64,000 nucleotides of DNA from Bdellovibrionales bacterium (GTDB lineage Bacteria > Bdellovibrionota > UBA1018): the NCBI GenBank assembly GCA_947380295.1, contig CANCQK010000003.1, forward strand, positions 124,001-188,000, given 5' to 3'. The notes under the pieces are model-generated. The model had not been told where the DNA came from. It was given only the letters and a program-made list of their open reading frames with translations, and ran no database searches. The first letter of the stretch is position 1, and each line of letters begins with the position of its first letter. Both the position numbers and the translations under genes were made by a program. Below, piece by piece: positions 50,173 to 58,419 of the stretch.

Positions 50173-51354
50173 ATGGCTGTTTTTAAGCGCACTCTTGACC
50201 TCTTCTCCCTTCCTCAGAATAAAAGCGTTTTGTTGCTCGGTCCCAGGCAGGTTGGCAAATCCACGCTCATTAAATCCACCTTTCCGGATGCATTGGTCAT
50301 TAACCTTCTGCTGTCAAACGAACTTCGGGCGCTAGCTACGGCTCCTGAGCAGTTACGCGAACGTGTTTACAGCTCCGGTGCTCAAACTGTGATCATCGAT
50401 GAAATTCAGAAGCTCCCAGAGTTGCTCAATGAAGTGCACTTTATGATTGAGGAGAATAAAAATCTGCGCTTCATTCTTACAGGAAGTAGCGCAAGAAAAC
50501 TAAAACAGCAGAACATCAATCTCCTGGGCGGTCGAGCAAGACGTCTTTTTCTCCTACCGATCACATCTCAAGAAATTCTTACTGGTTTGGGAGAAGTTAA
50601 TTATTTAAACACGATGCTTCATTGGGGCGGCCTGCCGTCGATCCTTCTTTCGTCGACACCTAAAGAAGATTTACAGGACTATGTAGATGTTTACTTGAAA
50701 GAAGAAATACAAGCCGAAGCCTTGGTTAGGTCACTTCCTGATTTTTCAAGATTTCTCAATGCTGCAGCACTCATGAACGCCGAACAAGTTAATCTGACGG
50801 CAGTAGCTTCCGATGCTCAACTTAAAGCGCATACCGTGAAAGGATACTTCAGTATTTTAGAAGATACTCTTATTGGAAAGCTACTTCCTGCGCACAAGGG
50901 TACAAAAAGCAGAAAAGCAATGGCAACTCCTAAGTTTTATTTTTTTGATATTGGTGTTGCGAATGCCCTCTTAAAACGGTGGGACACACAAGAAGGTACT
51001 CCGGAATTTGGAAAAGTTTTTGAACATTTGATTTGGAGAGAACTTGAGACCGCAATTGCCTATCTGAATCGAGACATAGAGCTGAGTTATTGGAGATCCT
51101 TGTCTAAGTTCGAAGTCGATTTTGTCTTGACTCGGGCGAATGAGAGCAAGCCCTTTTGTGCGATAGAAGTCAAAGGGAAAAAAATAGTGAGAACCAAAGA
51201 TTACAATGGATTGATTGCATTTTCTGAGGAATATCCTGAGATAAGAAAAATAGTGGTTACTCTGGAAGATTTTAAGAGGATCACGCAAAATGATATTGAA
51301 ATTTTTCCTGCAAAAGAGTTTCTAAAGGCACTTTGGTCGAGAGAGTTTTTTTAA
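50173..51354 (+). CDS. AAA_14/DUF4143 ATPase
   Basis: 393 residues. Walker A LGPRQVGKSTLI near 27-38, Walker B TVIIDEIQKLP, sensor-like FILTGSSARKL, and in the C-terminal DUF4143 part FYFFDIGVANALL, FEHLIWREL and a restriction-nuclease-like VDFVL...AIEVKGKK. This large family is frequent in archaea and bacteria, often in accessory regions, with no settled function. Here it lies between the two duplicated SUMF1 genes. Its AT-rich sequence looks different from the GC-richer SUMF1 genes beside it. Confidence 0.9.
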   Translation: MAVFKRTLDLFSLPQNKSVLLLGPRQVGKSTLIKSTFPDALVINLLLSNELRALATAPEQLRERVYSSGAQTVIIDEIQKLPELLNEVHFMIEENKNLRFILTGSSARKLKQQNINLLGGRARRLFLLPITSQEILTGLGEVNYLNTMLHWGGLPSILLSSTPKEDLQDYVDVYLKEEIQAEALVRSLPDFSRFLNAAALMNAEQVNLTAVASDAQLKAHTVKGYFSILEDTLIGKLLPAHKGTKSRKAMATPKFYFFDIGVANALLKRWDTQEGTPEFGKVFEHLIWRELETAIAYLNRDIELSYWRSLSKFEVDFVLTRANESKPFCAIEVKGKKIVRTKDYNGLIAFSEEYPEIRKIVVTLEDFKRITQNDIEIFPAKEFLKALWSREFF

Positions 51355-51675
51355 CAGAGAGAATTCTAGTCTGGTCCGAGCTAAAATCACTTGGTCGTAG
51401 AGTGCCGTGTGTACGTATAAAACTACGCTTCGATTTAACCGCAATGCGGAGAGGCGTCTATCGACGCAAAAAACTCCAATGCTGCCTAAATTTAATTAAT
51501 TTATAGTTGTCAAAATATTCGACATTCGTAAATTCCTTGTTCAAGTGACACCCGACTCTGCAGCACTTAAGTTCCTGAAATCAAAGTACTCACGCTCCGC
51601 AGCAAGTTGGCGCTGTTCTTGCTCTCTTTAGTCGATGTAATTTGCGCCTTTGTGCGCGCTAAAGGGAGTTTGGGC
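51355..51675 (+). other. Intergenic DNA with a partial tail repeat and duplicated leader
   Basis: No gene. Near 51367-51386 the sequence CTAGTCTGGTCCGAGCT nearly matches part of the 112-bp tail repeats (CTAGGCTGGTCCGAGCT), a fragment of a third copy. From 51508 the DNA parallels the leader of the first SUMF1 gene without length change, including TGTC-N9-GACA at 51508-51524 and the shared AAGTTGGCGCTGTTCTTGC. Confidence 0.6.
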
Positions 51676-52782
51676 ATGAAAAAGTTAATTAAAACCAGTG
51701 TAATTGCGGTGGTTCTTGCAGCACAGATTGAGCCTGCGATTGCTGGGCAAAAGAAGATGACAGATTATTTTAGGACCACTGGCGCTGGATCTTCAGCTCC
51801 ATCTCTATCGACGAAAGTCAAAGGACAGACTCGGATCACGGACTATTTCCGCCCGGGCACTCGTGTGGCTACTGTGACAGCGGTTGCTGAGGTATCGCAT
51901 CCTTCGACCCCTGTAGTTGCTGCTGCGCCAGCGCATGTTCCTGCTTCTATGACTCACAATCAGATGGGTGATCCTCTGACTGTGATCGCAGGGTATCTCG
52001 ATCCAGTTTCTTTGGCGAGATTTTCACAAACTCATCAAAACGCGCGAGATGCGGTAAAGGTTGTCCAGGCTCAGGCATTTAAGCGCGAGTTTGCGAAAGT
52101 GAACCTGCTCACGCTCCCTGAAGTGACGCAAGCCGATGTGGCACACCTGGAGCAAGCAGGAGCGCAGACTTCCATCCGCGCGCCGCTGCGATCCTTCAAG
52201 ATCAGCGACACTCCGATCACCATTGGCCTTTATCACGCCGTGATGGGGCACTACCCCGATCTGAGTCGAAGCGATTGGCCGGCTGACCAGGGCGAGAGAG
52301 ATGCACTTCGAGCCCGATGGCAAGCCAATCCAGATCTCCCTTTGACCAATACGACGGTAGCTGAAGATCAAGCTTTTATTGCTGCGCTCAATGCGAGAAC
52401 GGGTCGACATTTCAGGCTCCCGACTGAAAGCGAAGTGGAGTACTCGATCCGCGGTCGCGCTCAGGGGGCGATTACGACTACGACCTACCATTTCGGAGAT
52501 GACGAAAACGAAGTCCGCAACCGTGCTTGGGTCTATTCAAACTCAGGCAATCAAGCTCACGGCGTGCGGGAGCCTCTACCAGGTCGTACCCTCGATGATT
52601 CTCGGAACTCCTTTGGTCTGATTCACGCGATAGGTAATGTTTGGGTCCGAAGTGCGGAGGGTGTGGTTCGGGGCGGTTCCTTCGGCAACGACGATGTTAA
52701 CGCCCGGTCGTTCCTTCGGTCCGGCGGTAGCGGCGGGATCCGCGGCGCTAATATCGGCGCCCGCCTTGTCGAGGACCTGTAA
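51676..52782 (+). CDS. Secreted F-box-like/SUMF1 (C-type lectin fold) protein 2
   Basis: 368 residues from ATG 51676 (AAAGGGAG site). Signal peptide 1-23 (MKKLIKTSV to IEPAIA). Right after it come two copies of a short motif, QKKMTDYFR (25-33) and QTRITDYFR (51-59), each matching the PCNA-interacting PIP-box pattern Q-x-x-[MLI]-x-x-[FY]-[FY]. An Ala/Val/Pro-rich linker (65-92) follows, then an F-box-like helix set (about 97-130, DPLTVIAGYLDPVSLARFSQ) and a SUMF1 domain to the end (RLPTESEVEYSIRG, RGGSF, IGARLVEDL). It is the paralogue of 48858-49913. Confidence 0.8.
   Translation: MKKLIKTSVIAVVLAAQIEPAIAGQKKMTDYFRTTGAGSSAPSLSTKVKGQTRITDYFRPGTRVATVTAVAEVSHPSTPVVAAAPAHVPASMTHNQMGDPLTVIAGYLDPVSLARFSQTHQNARDAVKVVQAQAFKREFAKVNLLTLPEVTQADVAHLEQAGAQTSIRAPLRSFKISDTPITIGLYHAVMGHYPDLSRSDWPADQGERDALRARWQANPDLPLTNTTVAEDQAFIAALNARTGRHFRLPTESEVEYSIRGRAQGAITTTTYHFGDDENEVRNRAWVYSNSGNQAHGVREPLPGRTLDDSRNSFGLIHAIGNVWVRSAEGVVRGGSFGNDDVNARSFLRSGGSGGIRGANIGARLVEDL
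52659..52770 (+). other. Hypervariable C-terminal segment, possible DGR variable region (copy 2)
   Basis: Equivalent of 49790-49901; ends at IGARLV. Third-position changes at the IGxRLV end (GGT/GGC, CGG/CGC, CTA/CTT) show ordinary drift too, so the two copies have not both been rewritten recently from one template. Confidence 0.5.
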
Positions 52783-52894
52783 CTCTCGGCCCTCTTACCC
52801 TTTTACCCTGGTCCCCTGGTTTGGTTTTAGCTTCGGTCTCTAGGCTGGTCCGAGCTGTCCTGGCGAAGCGGAGCCGCCAGGCATGCCGGCCAGA
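52783..52894 (+). repeat. Conserved 112-bp tail with GC-rich hairpin (copy 2)
   Basis: Same unit as 49914-50025, about nine substitutions. The CCTGGCG/CGCCAGG stem is at 52859-52865 and 52875-52881; substitutions inside this hairpin fall in the loop, so the stem is conserved. Confidence 0.75.
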
Positions 52895-52939
52895 CTCGAG
52901 CCCGAAGCGTCGCGTGAACTCGGTTATCACATGCGCCGT

Positions 52940-53033
52940 AAAACTCGCCCGTTCAGGGGCGGGATATAAGGCGCCCGCGCGTCAGTGCGGCATGTCTTGA
53001 CATACATCCCTACTCAGATAGATTGGCAAAGCA
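52940..53033 (+). mobile_element. Left end of the tnpB element (subterminal hairpin)
   Basis: A hairpin CGCCC-GTTCAG-GGGCG (52946-52961) followed by GGATATAAGGCG is typical of IS200/IS605-family left ends. The exact boundary and the target motif next to it cannot be fixed from one copy. Confidence 0.5.
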
Positions 53034-54143
53034 ATGATTGCTGAGAAACCCAAACGAAAAATGGCTGCAAAAAAGCCAAAAGACCCGAGCGTAGTGGTCA
53101 CTACGCTAAGATACCGCCTCAAAGACAGCTCGAAGATGAACCGATTAGATCGGCTTGCGCGGTCGGTGAATTTCGTTTGGAACTATTGCAATGAAACCTC
53201 ATTTAACGCCATCCGCAATCACAGCAAATGGCTCTCGGCCATTGACCTAAAAAATCTCACCTCTGGCTCAGCCAAGGAACTTGGGATCAGCAGCGTAACG
53301 GTTCAGGCAATCTGTGAAGAATACGCAATCAGGCGAATTCAGTTCAAAAAAAGAAAACTCCGCTGGAGAGCATCCTCTGGCACTAAGAGATCCCTTGGCT
53401 GGATCCCCTTCAAGGCAAATTCAATCCAAGCCAAAGGCGACCGAATCACCTACCTAGGCCACGAGTACAAGCTCTGGCTATCAAGACCGATCGAGGGGAG
53501 GGTTCTATCCGGCTCATTCTCTCAAGACGCCCAGGGCCGTTGGTATGTCAATCTCGCTTGTGAGGTCGCAAAGTTAGAGCACAGGCACCAGGTCGAGGAA
53601 GTCGGGATCGATTTAGGACTCAAGACTTCGGCAGTCCTCAGTGACGGCACGGTCATTGAGAATCGCTCCGAATTCAGAAAACTAGAGGAGAAGCTAGGTA
53701 AGGCCCAGAGAGCCAAGAAAAAGAGGCAAGCGAAGAAAATCCACGCCAAGATCAAGAACAAGCGCAGGGATTTTCTTCATCAGGAAACCACGAAGATCGC
53801 CAAGAAATACCACTCGGTATTCGTAGGCGACGTCAGTGGGAAGTTTGTACAATCCGGGAACGGAAAAAGTTCAACAGACGCTTCAATCGGAGTCATCCGA
53901 GATCTTCTGAAATATAAAGCCATTAGGCACTCAGGAAATTGCTATGAAGTGAATGAGAATTCCTCCACCGTCACTTGCTCAGCCTGTCACAATAAGACAG
54001 GCCCGAGTGGACTAAGTGGCCTTGGAGTAAGAGAATGGACTTGCAGCGAGTGTCACGCTCATCACGATGATCGCGACGTCAACGCAGCGAAGAATATTCT
54101 CCGATTCGGACGTGAATCGCTAAGAGCGGCGAAAGCTGCTTAA
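53034..54143 (+). CDS. tnpB: TnpB RNA-guided nuclease, rearranged RuvC site
   Basis: 369 residues. Helical N-terminal region, RuvC-I Asp193 (VGIDLGLKTSA), zinc ribbon Cys315/318/337/340 (TCSAC, CSEC) and RuvC-III Asp348 (DRDVNAAKNIL). At RuvC-II the usual Glu is Gly265 (VFVGDVSGK). A Glu at 308 (EVNENSSTVTCS) sits where TnpB/Fanzor lineages with a relocated catalytic Glu carry it, so the enzyme is probably active, not a dead regulator. No tnpA is present, so the element cannot move alone. A very basic stretch lies at 226-245. Confidence 0.9.
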   Translation: MIAEKPKRKMAAKKPKDPSVVVTTLRYRLKDSSKMNRLDRLARSVNFVWNYCNETSFNAIRNHSKWLSAIDLKNLTSGSAKELGISSVTVQAICEEYAIRRIQFKKRKLRWRASSGTKRSLGWIPFKANSIQAKGDRITYLGHEYKLWLSRPIEGRVLSGSFSQDAQGRWYVNLACEVAKLEHRHQVEEVGIDLGLKTSAVLSDGTVIENRSEFRKLEEKLGKAQRAKKKRQAKKIHAKIKNKRRDFLHQETTKIAKKYHSVFVGDVSGKFVQSGNGKSSTDASIGVIRDLLKYKAIRHSGNCYEVNENSSTVTCSACHNKTGPSGLSGLGVREWTCSECHAHHDDRDVNAAKNILRFGRESLRAAKAA

Positions 54144-54222
54144 GGGAATCATCGCCTGCGCAAGCAGGGGACCGAAAGGTCAGCCTTCAGGCCGGTGAGG
54201 ACGTCAAGGCAGGTTCGATTCC
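54140..54222 (+). ncRNA. Likely omega RNA/right end of the tnpB element
   Basis: Just after the tnpB stop come two short hairpins with GNRA loops: CCTGC-GCAA-GCAGG (54155-54168) and GACC-GAAA-GGTC (54170-54181). Then follow a GCCTTCAGGC repeat and GGTTCGATTCC. TnpB guide RNAs are encoded at this position, with the guide read from DNA flanking the right end. If the scaffold ends near 54222, the guide starts TTTGGCTTCG, which runs into the end of the nucleotidyltransferase gene. Confidence 0.6.
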
Positions 54223-54235
54223 TTTGGCTTCGCCG

Positions 54236-54541
54236 TCATGCCCGTCTGTAGATCGTTTTGCCTACGACCGAAATGTGCTTCAAAAGATCGGTATGGGTGA
54301 TGGTTTCGAAAGAGATGAGATCGAACTCGTATGGCAAGAGTAAATCATCGAGGTCATTGTCTATTTTTCCAAGAATGGTTTCGTCCAGCTCGCCAACCAG
54401 GCACAAGTCAATATCTGACCCGAGTTTTTGGGTCCCTTTTGCTCTCGATCCAAAAAGGATCACCTGCTCTACGGCTGGGTAGTTTCGAAAGATGTGGATC
54501 ATCATTTCCAGAACTTCTGGTTTGAGCCCGTAGGGATTCAT
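54236..54541 (-). CDS. MNT-type nucleotidyltransferase, antitoxin of a HEPN/MNT pair
   Basis: 101 residues. Minimal nucleotidyltransferase core: GSRAKG at 31-36 and SDIDL at 42-46 with Asp43 and Asp45 as metal ligands; a third acid is likely in YEFDLISFE. MNT antitoxins of this kind inactivate partner HEPN RNases by adding AMP to a Tyr near the active site. The start overlaps the stop of the HEPN gene by 4 bases. Confidence 0.85.
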   Translation of the reverse strand: MNPYGLKPEVLEMMIHIFRNYPAVEQVILFGSRAKGTQKLGSDIDLCLVGELDETILGKIDNDLDDLLLPYEFDLISFETITHTDLLKHISVVGKTIYRRA

Positions 54542-54957
54542 GATTGAGACTTCAGTTGGTTCATTTTGATCAAAAAATCCGAAAATAATTGATCATACTT
54601 TTTTGTTACTTTTTTAACGATTTCTTGTGCAGTCTCTTCGTTATAAGTGTGACTACTTAGATTTCGGGAACGGATCATATCCATCCATCCTTCCCCATCA
54701 GTAATTAAGCCCTGCTTGAAGGCCTCTCGGGTTGCATCTTTTGAACCTGTGATACTGGTGTTACCTTGGTCTACGAAGTAGTCCTTCATGACGTTCCAAG
54801 CGAGTTCATGGGTAAACTCAAAAGCCTGAATCAATCCTTGTTCTTCCAGCTCATTTAAGCTTCGCACTTGGATGATTTTTACAGCAGATCGGAGTCGTTC
54901 CTGCGCGCGGGAGAAATTTTGAAGTCGTTGATGCCATCTCGTCTGATTTTCTGCCAT
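54538..54957 (-). CDS. HEPN-family protein (HI0074-like), toxin of a HEPN/MNT pair
   Basis: 139 residues, all-helical. The HEPN RNase motif R-x4-H is present as RNLSSH (98-103) followed by Tyr105, the likely AMP-acceptor site (HxY). The motif EFTHELAWNVMKDY is typical of the nucleotidyltransferase-substrate-binding HI0074 family. With the overlapping MNT gene it forms a toxin-antitoxin module beside the tnpB element. Confidence 0.85.
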   Translation of the reverse strand: MAENQTRWHQRLQNFSRAQERLRSAVKIIQVRSLNELEEQGLIQAFEFTHELAWNVMKDYFVDQGNTSITGSKDATREAFKQGLITDGEGWMDMIRSRNLSSHTYNEETAQEIVKKVTKKYDQLFSDFLIKMNQLKSQS

Positions 54958-55007
54958 GATCTTCAGCCTCTGTTTTTACCGTGAATCATTAATGTTTTCA
55001 GGACGTC

Positions 55008-55427
55008 CTAAATTCGGGCCGGAGCGTGGGCACGGATGTAATCCACTACTTCTTGCAAGCTTGCGCCCGGGGTGAAGACCATGTGGACCCCTTGTTTTTT
55101 AAGCTCTGGAATATCTTCGTTTGGAATAATTCCACCTACAACAAGCAGGGCGTCGTTGAGTCCCTCTTTTTTAAGCCCGTCAATAATCTCTGGGACCAAG
55201 GCATTGTGTGCGCCGGAGAGGATGCTGAGGCCGATGACTTGAACGTCTTCTTGAACAGCGGCGTTGACGATCATCTCGGGGGTTTGGTGGAGGCCAGTGT
55301 AGATCACTTCAAATCCTGCATCTCGCAGTGCTCGGGCGATGACTTTGGCTCCACGGTCATGGCCGTCTAGTCCTGGTTTGGCGACTAAAACGCGGATCTT
55401 AGAGGGGTTTTGAGTTGAATTAGGCAT
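55008..55427 (-). CDS. icmB: B12-binding small subunit of an acyl-CoA mutase (IcmB-type)
   Basis: 139 residues, free-standing cobalamin-binding domain. The base-off/His-on signature is DGHDRG (Asp21, His23, Gly26), with SILSGAH and VVGGIIP further on. Length and separate coding match IcmB and HcmB small subunits; it pairs with the large subunit just upstream (18-base gap). Archaeal methylmalonyl-CoA mutases are split the same way, so specificity is judged from the large subunit. Confidence 0.85.
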   Translation of the reverse strand: MPNSTQNPSKIRVLVAKPGLDGHDRGAKVIARALRDAGFEVIYTGLHQTPEMIVNAAVQEDVQVIGLSILSGAHNALVPEIIDGLKKEGLNDALLVVGGIIPNEDIPELKKQGVHMVFTPGASLQEVVDYIRAHAPARI

Positions 55428-55445
55428 ATGGGTATTCTCCGGCGC

Positions 55446-57176
55446 TCAGAAGTTTCCTGATTCTCGATATTCTCCAAAAACGGGTCTCAGTGTATCACAG
55501 ATTTCTTGGAGAGTGGCGTAAGCTTTCACGGCACCTAGGACGGGTTCCATGAGGTTTTGCCCCGCCTGAGCTGATTCCTTGACTCGTCGTAGTGCTTCTT
55601 GATGGACCTGGGGGGATCTGGACTTGCGGAGTTGAGCAAGCTTTTGAACCTGCTTTTCTTCAACGCTTCGGTCGATGTAAAGGGTGTCGACTTTGCGCTC
55701 ATCTTCCTTCATTTTGTATTTATTAACGCCCACCATCACCTTTTCTTTCGCTTCGAGTTGTCGTTGAAAGTGGTAAGCGCTGTTCGCAATTTCGGCTTGG
55801 GGAAATCCCTTTTCAATGGCTTGGATGATTCCGCCCATTTTGTCAATTTTTTCGATGTAATCGAGGGCCGCCTTCTCAACGCGCAGGGTGAGAATCTCCA
55901 TAAAGTAAGAGCCACCGAAGGGGTCTGCTACATTCGCGACGCCACTCTCCTCGGCAATGATTTGTTGGGTCCTCAGTGCAATCATGACGGCGTCGTCGGT
56001 GGGCAGTGAGAGGGTCTCATCCATACTATTGGTGTGGAGTGAGTTGGTTCCACCTAGAATGCCTGCGAGAGCCTGGACGGTGACGCGCACGATATTATTA
56101 TAAGGCTGTTGAGCGGTGAGTGAGACGCCAGCAGTTTGTGCGTGAGTTCTGAGCATCCATGATTTGGGATCTTTCGCGTGGTATCTCTCTTTCATGAGGC
56201 GAGCCCAAATGCGTCGGGCCGCACGAAATTTGGCGATCTCTTCGAAGAAGTCATTATGAACGTCGAAGAAAAATGAAAGGCGAGGCGCAAAGTCATCAAT
56301 CTTCATTCCTCGTGCCAGGCATGAATCGATGTATCCGAGTCCGTCGGCTAGGGTAAATGCCAGTTCCTGCACGGCGGTCGCGCCAGCTTCTCGGATATGG
56401 TAGCCACTGATGCTCACGGTATTCCAATTAGGGTAATACTGCGTGCAGTACTCAATCGTGTCCGTAACGAGGCCTACGGCCGGAACGACTGGGTAGATCC
56501 ATTCTTTTTGAGCGATGTATTCTTTGAGGATGTCATTTTGGAGGGTTCCTCGAACCTTTTCTTTCGGAACCCCTTGGCCCTCGGCAACGGCAAAGTACAT
56601 GGCCAAGACGACGATCGCTGGAGCATTGATGGTCATCGATGTGGTGACTTCCCCAAGAGGGATGCCACTAAAAAGTGCTTCCATGTCTTGGATGGATGAA
56701 ACCGAAACACCGCATTTACCGACTTCGCCTTTGCCACGAGGACTGTCAGCGTCATAGCCCATGAGTGTCGGCATATCAAACGCGGTTGATAGTCCGGTTT
56801 GCCCGTTTTCTAAGAGGAGTTTAAAGCGTTTGTTGGTATCCTCGGCGCTGGCGAACCCTGCAAATTGGCGCATGGTCCAGAGCTTGCCGCGGTACATATT
56901 TCGCTGCACTCCGCGAGTGTAGGGGTATTCTCCAGGGAATCCAGAGTCTCTGAGATAATCAAATCCTTCGGCTTCGAGATCTGCTGGAGTCGAGAGAAGG
57001 GGGACTTCCATATCGCTCAGAGTTGTGAACTTCACATTTCGAGGAGGAGCTTTTGTCTCGGTTTGCTTGAGGCTGGACTCCCAATTTCTTTGAGCTTCTT
57101 GGATGCTGTCCAAGTTCGAAGCCTCCGCTTGAGTTTGCTTTCCTTTAATGGTCTCTTTTGATTTTTGATTCCCCAT
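55446..57176 (-). CDS. icmA: Acyl-CoA mutase large subunit, isobutyryl-CoA mutase-like
   Basis: 576 residues, TIM-barrel substrate domain, B12-dependent carbon-skeleton mutase. By gap-free alignment to Propionibacterium methylmalonyl-CoA mutase (from memory), Tyr89 corresponds to Phe105 (TMRQFAGF), Arg207 to Gln223 (KEYIAQKEW), Gln197 to Gln213 and His244 to His260. Phe plus Gln is the isobutyryl-CoA mutase pair; Tyr plus Arg is the methylmalonyl pair. An N-terminal polar extension of about 40 residues is present. It is followed by the small subunit and preceded by acyl-CoA dehydrogenase. Most pipelines would call it methylmalonyl-CoA mutase. Confidence 0.82.
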   Translation of the reverse strand: MGNQKSKETIKGKQTQAEASNLDSIQEAQRNWESSLKQTETKAPPRNVKFTTLSDMEVPLLSTPADLEAEGFDYLRDSGFPGEYPYTRGVQRNMYRGKLWTMRQFAGFASAEDTNKRFKLLLENGQTGLSTAFDMPTLMGYDADSPRGKGEVGKCGVSVSSIQDMEALFSGIPLGEVTTSMTINAPAIVVLAMYFAVAEGQGVPKEKVRGTLQNDILKEYIAQKEWIYPVVPAVGLVTDTIEYCTQYYPNWNTVSISGYHIREAGATAVQELAFTLADGLGYIDSCLARGMKIDDFAPRLSFFFDVHNDFFEEIAKFRAARRIWARLMKERYHAKDPKSWMLRTHAQTAGVSLTAQQPYNNIVRVTVQALAGILGGTNSLHTNSMDETLSLPTDDAVMIALRTQQIIAEESGVANVADPFGGSYFMEILTLRVEKAALDYIEKIDKMGGIIQAIEKGFPQAEIANSAYHFQRQLEAKEKVMVGVNKYKMKEDERKVDTLYIDRSVEEKQVQKLAQLRKSRSPQVHQEALRRVKESAQAGQNLMEPVLGAVKAYATLQEICDTLRPVFGEYRESGNF

Positions 57177-57194
57177 AAGTCCCCGCTCTCTGAA

Positions 57195-58385
57195 TTAGGT
57201 TTTGCTTAAAGCTGCGAGTTCCTGAGCTGCAATCACGATCCGCTGGATTTCCGAGGTGCCTTCGTAGATTTCAGTAATTTTGGCATCTCTGAAGTTTCGC
57301 TCGACGACATACTCTTTCGTGTATCCATAGCCACCGTGAACTTGGATCGCTTTCGTAGTGATCCACATAGCTGCCTCAGATGCCGCAAGCTTAGCCATGG
57401 CTGCCTCTTTAGTGTACCTCAGGCCTTGATCTTTGGCTCTTGCAGCGGCCCAGGTGAGAAGGCGAGCTCCTTGAAGTCGGGTTGCCATATCAGCAATGAA
57501 CCATTGAATTGCTTGGAGTTTGGCGATGGGTGCACCGAATTGTTCACGCTCGGTCGCAAATCGTTTTGAGGCATCAAATGCACAGCGAGCAATTCCTAGT
57601 GCTTGGGCTGCGATCCCGATTCTTCCTCCGTCTAAGGTGTTGAGAGCAATTTTCAGACCTTCACCGGGTTTGCCTAGGAGACATTCTTCGGGGACGACTA
57701 CGTCGTCGAAAAAGAGCTGGGCTGTTGATGATGCGGTGATTCCCAGTTTGTCTTCGAGCTTTGCGACTTGAAAGCCTGGAGTTTTGGTATCGACAATAAA
57801 TGCGCAAATGCCTTTATGTCCCTGTGATTTGTCGAGGGTTGCAAAAACGATGGCAGTGTCGGCTTCTTTTCCGTTGGTAATCCAATTCTTGGTGCCCCGG
57901 ATTTGGTAACCACCGGGGACCTTTTTTGCGGAGCATTCTAATCCTGCAGGGTCAGAGCCGTGACCTGGCTCAGAGAGGGCAAAGCAGCCGAGTTTTTTCC
58001 CTTGAGCCAGAGGCTTGAGGTATTTTTCCTTTTGGAGGTCATTACCAAAAAGAGCAATGGGCGCGCAGACTAAGGAGTTGTTAACGGAGATCACCACTGC
58101 TGTTGAAGCACAGGCTGCCGCGATTTCCTCCATGACCATGGCATAGGCAACTGCATCCATGCCAGAGCCTCCCCACTGTTCGGGGACCATGATGCCCATA
58201 ATGCCCATCTCAGCGAGTTGCTGGACGAGTTCGGTGGGAAATTCGCCTGTTGCATCGAGTTTTGCAGCGAGGGGTTTAATTTTGCTTTCAGCAAAGGTGT
58301 GGACCTGCTCGATGAGAAGTTTTTTCGACTCGTCTACTTCGGGCCAGCCTTGAAACATCGTGGTAGTAGATTCAGTTGAACTCAT
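57195..58385 (-). CDS. Short-chain acyl-CoA dehydrogenase
   Basis: 396 residues, FAD flavoenzyme. Motifs: FALSEPGHGSDPAGL, NWITNGKEADTAIVFATLD, AIQVHGGYGYTKEY and the catalytic Glu in ITEIYEGTSEIQRIVIA. It resembles butyryl-CoA dehydrogenases. Electrons would go through ETF to quinone. Context suggests butyryl-CoA to crotonyl-CoA, the product side of the mutase. It is 18 bases from the mutase gene, in the same direction. Confidence 0.93.
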   Translation of the reverse strand: MSSTESTTTMFQGWPEVDESKKLLIEQVHTFAESKIKPLAAKLDATGEFPTELVQQLAEMGIMGIMVPEQWGGSGMDAVAYAMVMEEIAAACASTAVVISVNNSLVCAPIALFGNDLQKEKYLKPLAQGKKLGCFALSEPGHGSDPAGLECSAKKVPGGYQIRGTKNWITNGKEADTAIVFATLDKSQGHKGICAFIVDTKTPGFQVAKLEDKLGITASSTAQLFFDDVVVPEECLLGKPGEGLKIALNTLDGGRIGIAAQALGIARCAFDASKRFATEREQFGAPIAKLQAIQWFIADMATRLQGARLLTWAAARAKDQGLRYTKEAAMAKLAASEAAMWITTKAIQVHGGYGYTKEYVVERNFRDAKITEIYEGTSEIQRIVIAAQELAALSKT

Positions 58386-58419
58386 GCTGCGCTCCTTTGG
58401 CCCGTAGTTGGGCTGGTTT

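Noticed and set aside
53034..54143. Nuclease-dead TnpB repressor (TldR-like)
   Set aside because: RuvC-I and RuvC-III Asp are intact and an alternative Glu exists at 308; only the canonical RuvC-II Glu is missing.
54205..54235. tRNA 3' part (GGTTCGATTCC)
   Set aside because: The T-stem does not pair properly and there is no acceptor stem or anticodon arm upstream; more likely part of the tnpB right-end RNA.
55446..57176. Methylmalonyl-CoA mutase as final name
   Set aside because: Residues at the two specificity positions are Phe and Gln, not Tyr and Arg.
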